Source: DATCRE01 sp964235605 (GTDB lineage: Bacteria; Bacteroidota; Bacteroidia; Cytophagales; Cyclobacteriaceae). Taken from it: 36,191 nt of DNA. Where the stretch lies: the NCBI GenBank assembly GCA_964235605.1, contig CAXSCR010000046.1, positions 1 through 36,191 on the forward strand, given 5' to 3'. How positions within the stretch are numbered: position 1 is the stretch's first letter; the number at the start of each line of letters is the position of its first letter. The notes beneath the pieces were generated by a model. That model was not told the DNA's origin, did no database searches, and worked only from the letters and a program-made list of their open reading frames with translations. The position numbers and the translations under genes are program-made. Of this stretch, positions 34,024 through 36,191 are shown piece by piece.

Positions 34024-34031
34024 TAATTTTG
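34024..34031 (+). promoter_or_regulatory. -7 box for the S41 peptidase gene
   Basis: TAATTTTG, an exact TAnnTTTG match, 29 bases before the ATG at 34061. It lies inside the upstream part of the open frame (from 34007), supporting the shorter start. Confidence 0.35.
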
Positions 34032-34060
34032 CCTTCGTTATAGCATTTACAAAAAAGTTT

Positions 34061-35683
34061 ATGAGTGAACAAAGTAATTCTAAGTATCAGATCAGACTTC
34101 CATTGGTTCTTTGTGTTGGATTGGCAGCCGGCGTTTTTATAGGCGCCAGTATTGGCGATCACAAAGGATCAGGCGAAGTAGGTCAGGATGTTCAAAAATT
34201 CCGTGAGATACTTACACAAATAGCAGATGAATACGTCGACACTGTGGATACAGGGGAGCTTGTGGATGATGCCATACAGCATATGCTTAATAAACTTGAT
34301 CCACATTCATCTTATATACCGGCAGCAGATCGATTGGCAGCTAATGAAGACTTACGAGGAAATTTCGATGGCATCGGGGTAGAGTTCAATATTTTCCATG
34401 ATACAATCATTGTAGTCTCTCCACTAAGTGGGGGGCCTTCGGAGGCAGTGGGCATTCAATCTGGCGATAAGATTGTAAAGGTAAATGATAAAAATATGGC
34501 TGGTGTAGGCGTTACAACGGCCGATGTAATGCACGAATTAAAGGGACCGAAAGGCTCTGAAGTAAAGGTGTCTGTCATGCGATTCGGCAAAGCTGATCCT
34601 ATAGAATTTACGATTATACGTGATAAAATACCTCAGTTCTCGATTGACGTTGCCTATATGGTCGATTCAGAAACTGGATATATTAAAGTAAATCGATTTG
34701 CAGCGACTACTTATGACGAGTTTCACGCTTCCTTAAAAAAATTAAAAGACAAAGGCATGAAGAAAATGGTTCTTGATCTTCAAGGCAACCCTGGCGGCTA
34801 TATGAATATGGCCATTGATATGGCGGATGACTTCTTAAAATCCGGACAAAAAATTGTATTCACAAACGGCAAGGAGACTAAATATAATTCAGACGCCCTT
34901 TCAACTGCTCGTGGCGATTTTGAAACAGGCGATCTTATTGTATTGGTTAATGAAGGAAGTGCTTCTGCATCAGAAATTCTAGCAGGTGCTCTTCAGGATA
35001 ATGACCGTGCACTTATTGTAGGACGCAGAAGCTTTGGTAAAGGCCTTGTTCAATCACCTTTTGATTTAAGTGATGGATCTGAACTGCGTCTTACTATTTC
35101 TCGCTATTACACACCAAGCGGCCGCTCCATTCAAAAACCTTACGCGGACGAAGAAGAGTATTCACGCGATTTGATTAGCCGATATAACCACGGCGAATTC
35201 TTTCATTCTGACAGCATAAAATTTAACGACTCATTAAAATACAAAACCGTCAACGGTCGTACCGTGTATGGCGGAGGCGGTATTATGCCGGACTATTTCG
35301 TGCCATTAGATACTTCGCTAAACAGTCATTATCTCAATGAACTTTATACGACCATTTCTATTCAAGAATATACTTTTGGTTATGCTGATACTAAAAAAGC
35401 ACAACTTCTTGAAAAAGGATATGAAAGTTTTTTAAAGAGTTTTGTAGTTACTGAACAGATGTTAAATGGCTTGGTTAAAGTTGGTGAGCGCAATAAGGCA
35501 AAGCCTGATTACAAAGAATTACGAGAAAAGAAACAGCTGTTTCAGATTCATATAAAAGCACAAATTGCCCGTAAGCTTTGGGGGAACGATGGCTTCTACC
35601 CCATCTTCAATGAAACCAACGAAGTATTTATACAAGCGATTAAAATGTTTGACAGAATACCTGAGCTGCATTCTAAGATGTAG
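34061..35683 (+). CDS. S41 family C-terminal processing peptidase
   Basis: Periplasmic serine protease of the CtpA/Prc group that trims or degrades envelope proteins. A membrane anchor (about residues 14-33) is followed by an N-terminal helical part, a PDZ domain (about 100-180; LSGGPSEAVGIQSGDKIVKV), then the S41 core with LDLQGNPGG, the catalytic serine about 302 in NEGSASASEILAGA and lysine about 327 in SFGKGLVQ. The C-terminal 150 residues are helical and normal for Bacteroidota members. The frame also opens 18 codons earlier (34007), but the -7 box at 34024 and the homologue-like MSEQSNSKYQ start favour 34061, giving 540 aa. Confidence 0.92.
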   Translation: MSEQSNSKYQIRLPLVLCVGLAAGVFIGASIGDHKGSGEVGQDVQKFREILTQIADEYVDTVDTGELVDDAIQHMLNKLDPHSSYIPAADRLAANEDLRGNFDGIGVEFNIFHDTIIVVSPLSGGPSEAVGIQSGDKIVKVNDKNMAGVGVTTADVMHELKGPKGSEVKVSVMRFGKADPIEFTIIRDKIPQFSIDVAYMVDSETGYIKVNRFAATTYDEFHASLKKLKDKGMKKMVLDLQGNPGGYMNMAIDMADDFLKSGQKIVFTNGKETKYNSDALSTARGDFETGDLIVLVNEGSASASEILAGALQDNDRALIVGRRSFGKGLVQSPFDLSDGSELRLTISRYYTPSGRSIQKPYADEEEYSRDLISRYNHGEFFHSDSIKFNDSLKYKTVNGRTVYGGGGIMPDYFVPLDTSLNSHYLNELYTTISIQEYTFGYADTKKAQLLEKGYESFLKSFVVTEQMLNGLVKVGERNKAKPDYKELREKKQLFQIHIKAQIARKLWGNDGFYPIFNETNEVFIQAIKMFDRIPELHSKM

Positions 35684-35761
35684 TTGGTTATTCTATATCA
35701 TCAGTGTTTGATACGGCAGTGACATGACCTATCTCTTATGCGGTCTATAATTGAAATGCTA

Positions 35762-35839
35762 TTTGCTCCAGAGGAGCATCCTGTTTATAGAAATTTATGG
35801 TTTTGTTTATCCGGCTCCATAAGGAGCCTCCTGCAATTA
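35762..35839. repeat. Double-hairpin repeat, family C, copy 1
   Basis: 78 bases made of hairpin TGCTCCAGAGGAGCA (35764-35778), TCCTG, a TTTATAGAAATTT spacer, hairpin GGCTCCATAAGGAGCC (35813-35828), and TCCTG again. Its right edge CAATTA supplies the stop codon of the transposase remnant on the minus strand. Copy 2 is at 36035-36111. Confidence 0.88.
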
Positions 35840-36034
35840 CTCTTCTATAAAGGTGAATAAATATTTTTCTTCAAACGGTATTTCAAATTTCTTTAACAAT
35901 TCTAGATATTTTTGTTTGCAAATTTTTTCGATGATGAGTCTCCTGATTTAAGATATAGTTAATTACCTGCTGGAGACTAATGCCCGTCTTTAATGTATAA
36001 TTTGTTTTAATAAAAGATAATTTAACTTCTAGTT
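35837..36034 (-). pseudogene. C-terminal remnant of a Y1 (IS200/REP-associated) transposase
   Basis: Only the tail of an HUH/Y1 single-strand transposase survives. One minus-strand frame gives SLQQVINYILNQETHHR (from about 35980 leftward), which carries the catalytic tyrosine and the glutamine four residues on (Y-x3-Q), as in TnpA and REP-associated transposases. After a frameshift in the A-rich run near 35925-35940, the next frame gives KYLELLKKFEIPFEEKYLF then TFIEE and a stop at 35837-35839, the normal end of the family. The HUH motif and the first two thirds are absent. It lies exactly between the two family C repeats. Confidence 0.72.
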
Positions 36035-36111
36035 TTTGCTCCGTAAGAGCATCCTGTCTATAGAAATTTATGGTTTTGTTTATCCGGCTACATAGGAGCC
36101 TCCTGCAATTA
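36035..36111. repeat. Double-hairpin repeat, family C, copy 2
   Basis: 77 bases in the same orientation as copy 1, differing by about five substitutions and one base of length. The first hairpin is TGCTCCGTAAGAGCA (36037-36051), keeping a 5-base-pair stem by a different loop. The second is GGCTACATAGGAGCC (36086-36100), with one stem mismatch. Both are followed by TCCTG. Confidence 0.88.
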
Positions 36112-36191
36112 TTCTGGGTCTATGTGGAATACTGTGTGTGGGTAATCGAATTTAAGTTTTCCGGCTACAAAGTAAATCATGTTGATAAAGT
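36109..36191 (-). CDS. C-terminal end of a gene running off the window (partial)
   Basis: 26 codons and a stop on the minus strand, reading INMIYFVAGKLKFDYPHT then VFHIDPE. The composition looks like real protein. The TAA stop is the first bases of the family C repeat, as for the transposase remnant. No family can be named from this piece. Confidence 0.4.
   Translation of the reverse strand, partial: FINMIYFVAGKLKFDYPHTVFHIDPE

Noticed and set aside
36159..36175. CCGGCTACAAAG near the right edge, considered as a third family C copy.
   Set aside because: Only about 10 bases match and they lie within the coding frame of the edge gene; no hairpin or TCCTG follows.

Overview
The window looks like chromosomal DNA from a Bacteroidota bacterium, most likely order Cytophagales. 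The evidence is the AT-rich genes with little Shine-Dalgarno signal, -7 boxes of the form TAnnTTTG, and the gene content: an Oar-like TonB receptor with a carboxypeptidase-like domain, BatD, LytTR regulators paired with LytS/YehU-type kinases, DUF4397 and DUF4230 proteins, and many CarboxypepD_reg-like modules. No rRNA, tRNA or CRISPR was seen. The lineage call is inference from family content, not from a marker gene.

Layout. 1-664: a decayed alpha/beta-hydrolase (esterase) pseudogene. 680-5548: an AsmA-type envelope protein, an unknown protein, a palindromic repeat, and a membrane-anchored solo glutamate-synthase-domain protein. 5682-9594: TRIC-type channel, free-methionine-sulfoxide reductase with RibD, then PrmC with a DUF2520 Rossmann protein. 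9484-9956: a tandem duplication of the DUF2520 gene tail plus a palindromic element. 9965-15861: chorismate synthase, BatD, a 63-aa conserved protein, QueG, a sugar-nucleotidyltransferase-like protein and PnuC. 15939-16556: two truncated secreted-protein genes facing each other across a deletion scar. 16767-24369: an MltF-like lytic transglycosylase, the DUF4397 lipoprotein / TonB-receptor operon, and a divergent Omp85-like barrel. 24468-29765: PEP carboxylase, then an ECF sigma factor overlapping a gene that fuses an anti-sigma-like N-terminus, a receptor-like N-terminal domain and TonB-C, then DUF4230. 29786-33932: LytTR response regulator and kinase, a CarboxypepD_reg protein, and a RIC-like hemerythrin protein. 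34061-35683: S41 C-terminal processing peptidase. 35762-36191: two copies of a double-hairpin repeat flanking the C-terminal remnant of a Y1 (IS200/REP-associated) transposase, and the last codons of a gene running off the window.

Most genes are ordinary housekeeping or envelope genes. The unusual content is in the spacers: three distinct palindromic repeat families, a repeat pair tied to a dead HUH/Y1 transposase, a recombination-type duplication whose coding differences are all synonymous, and three or four gene ruins. The most notable protein is the sigma-linked one at 27741-29075, which puts the N-terminal signature of a SusC-type receptor and the TonB energiser domain on one inner-membrane-anchored chain.
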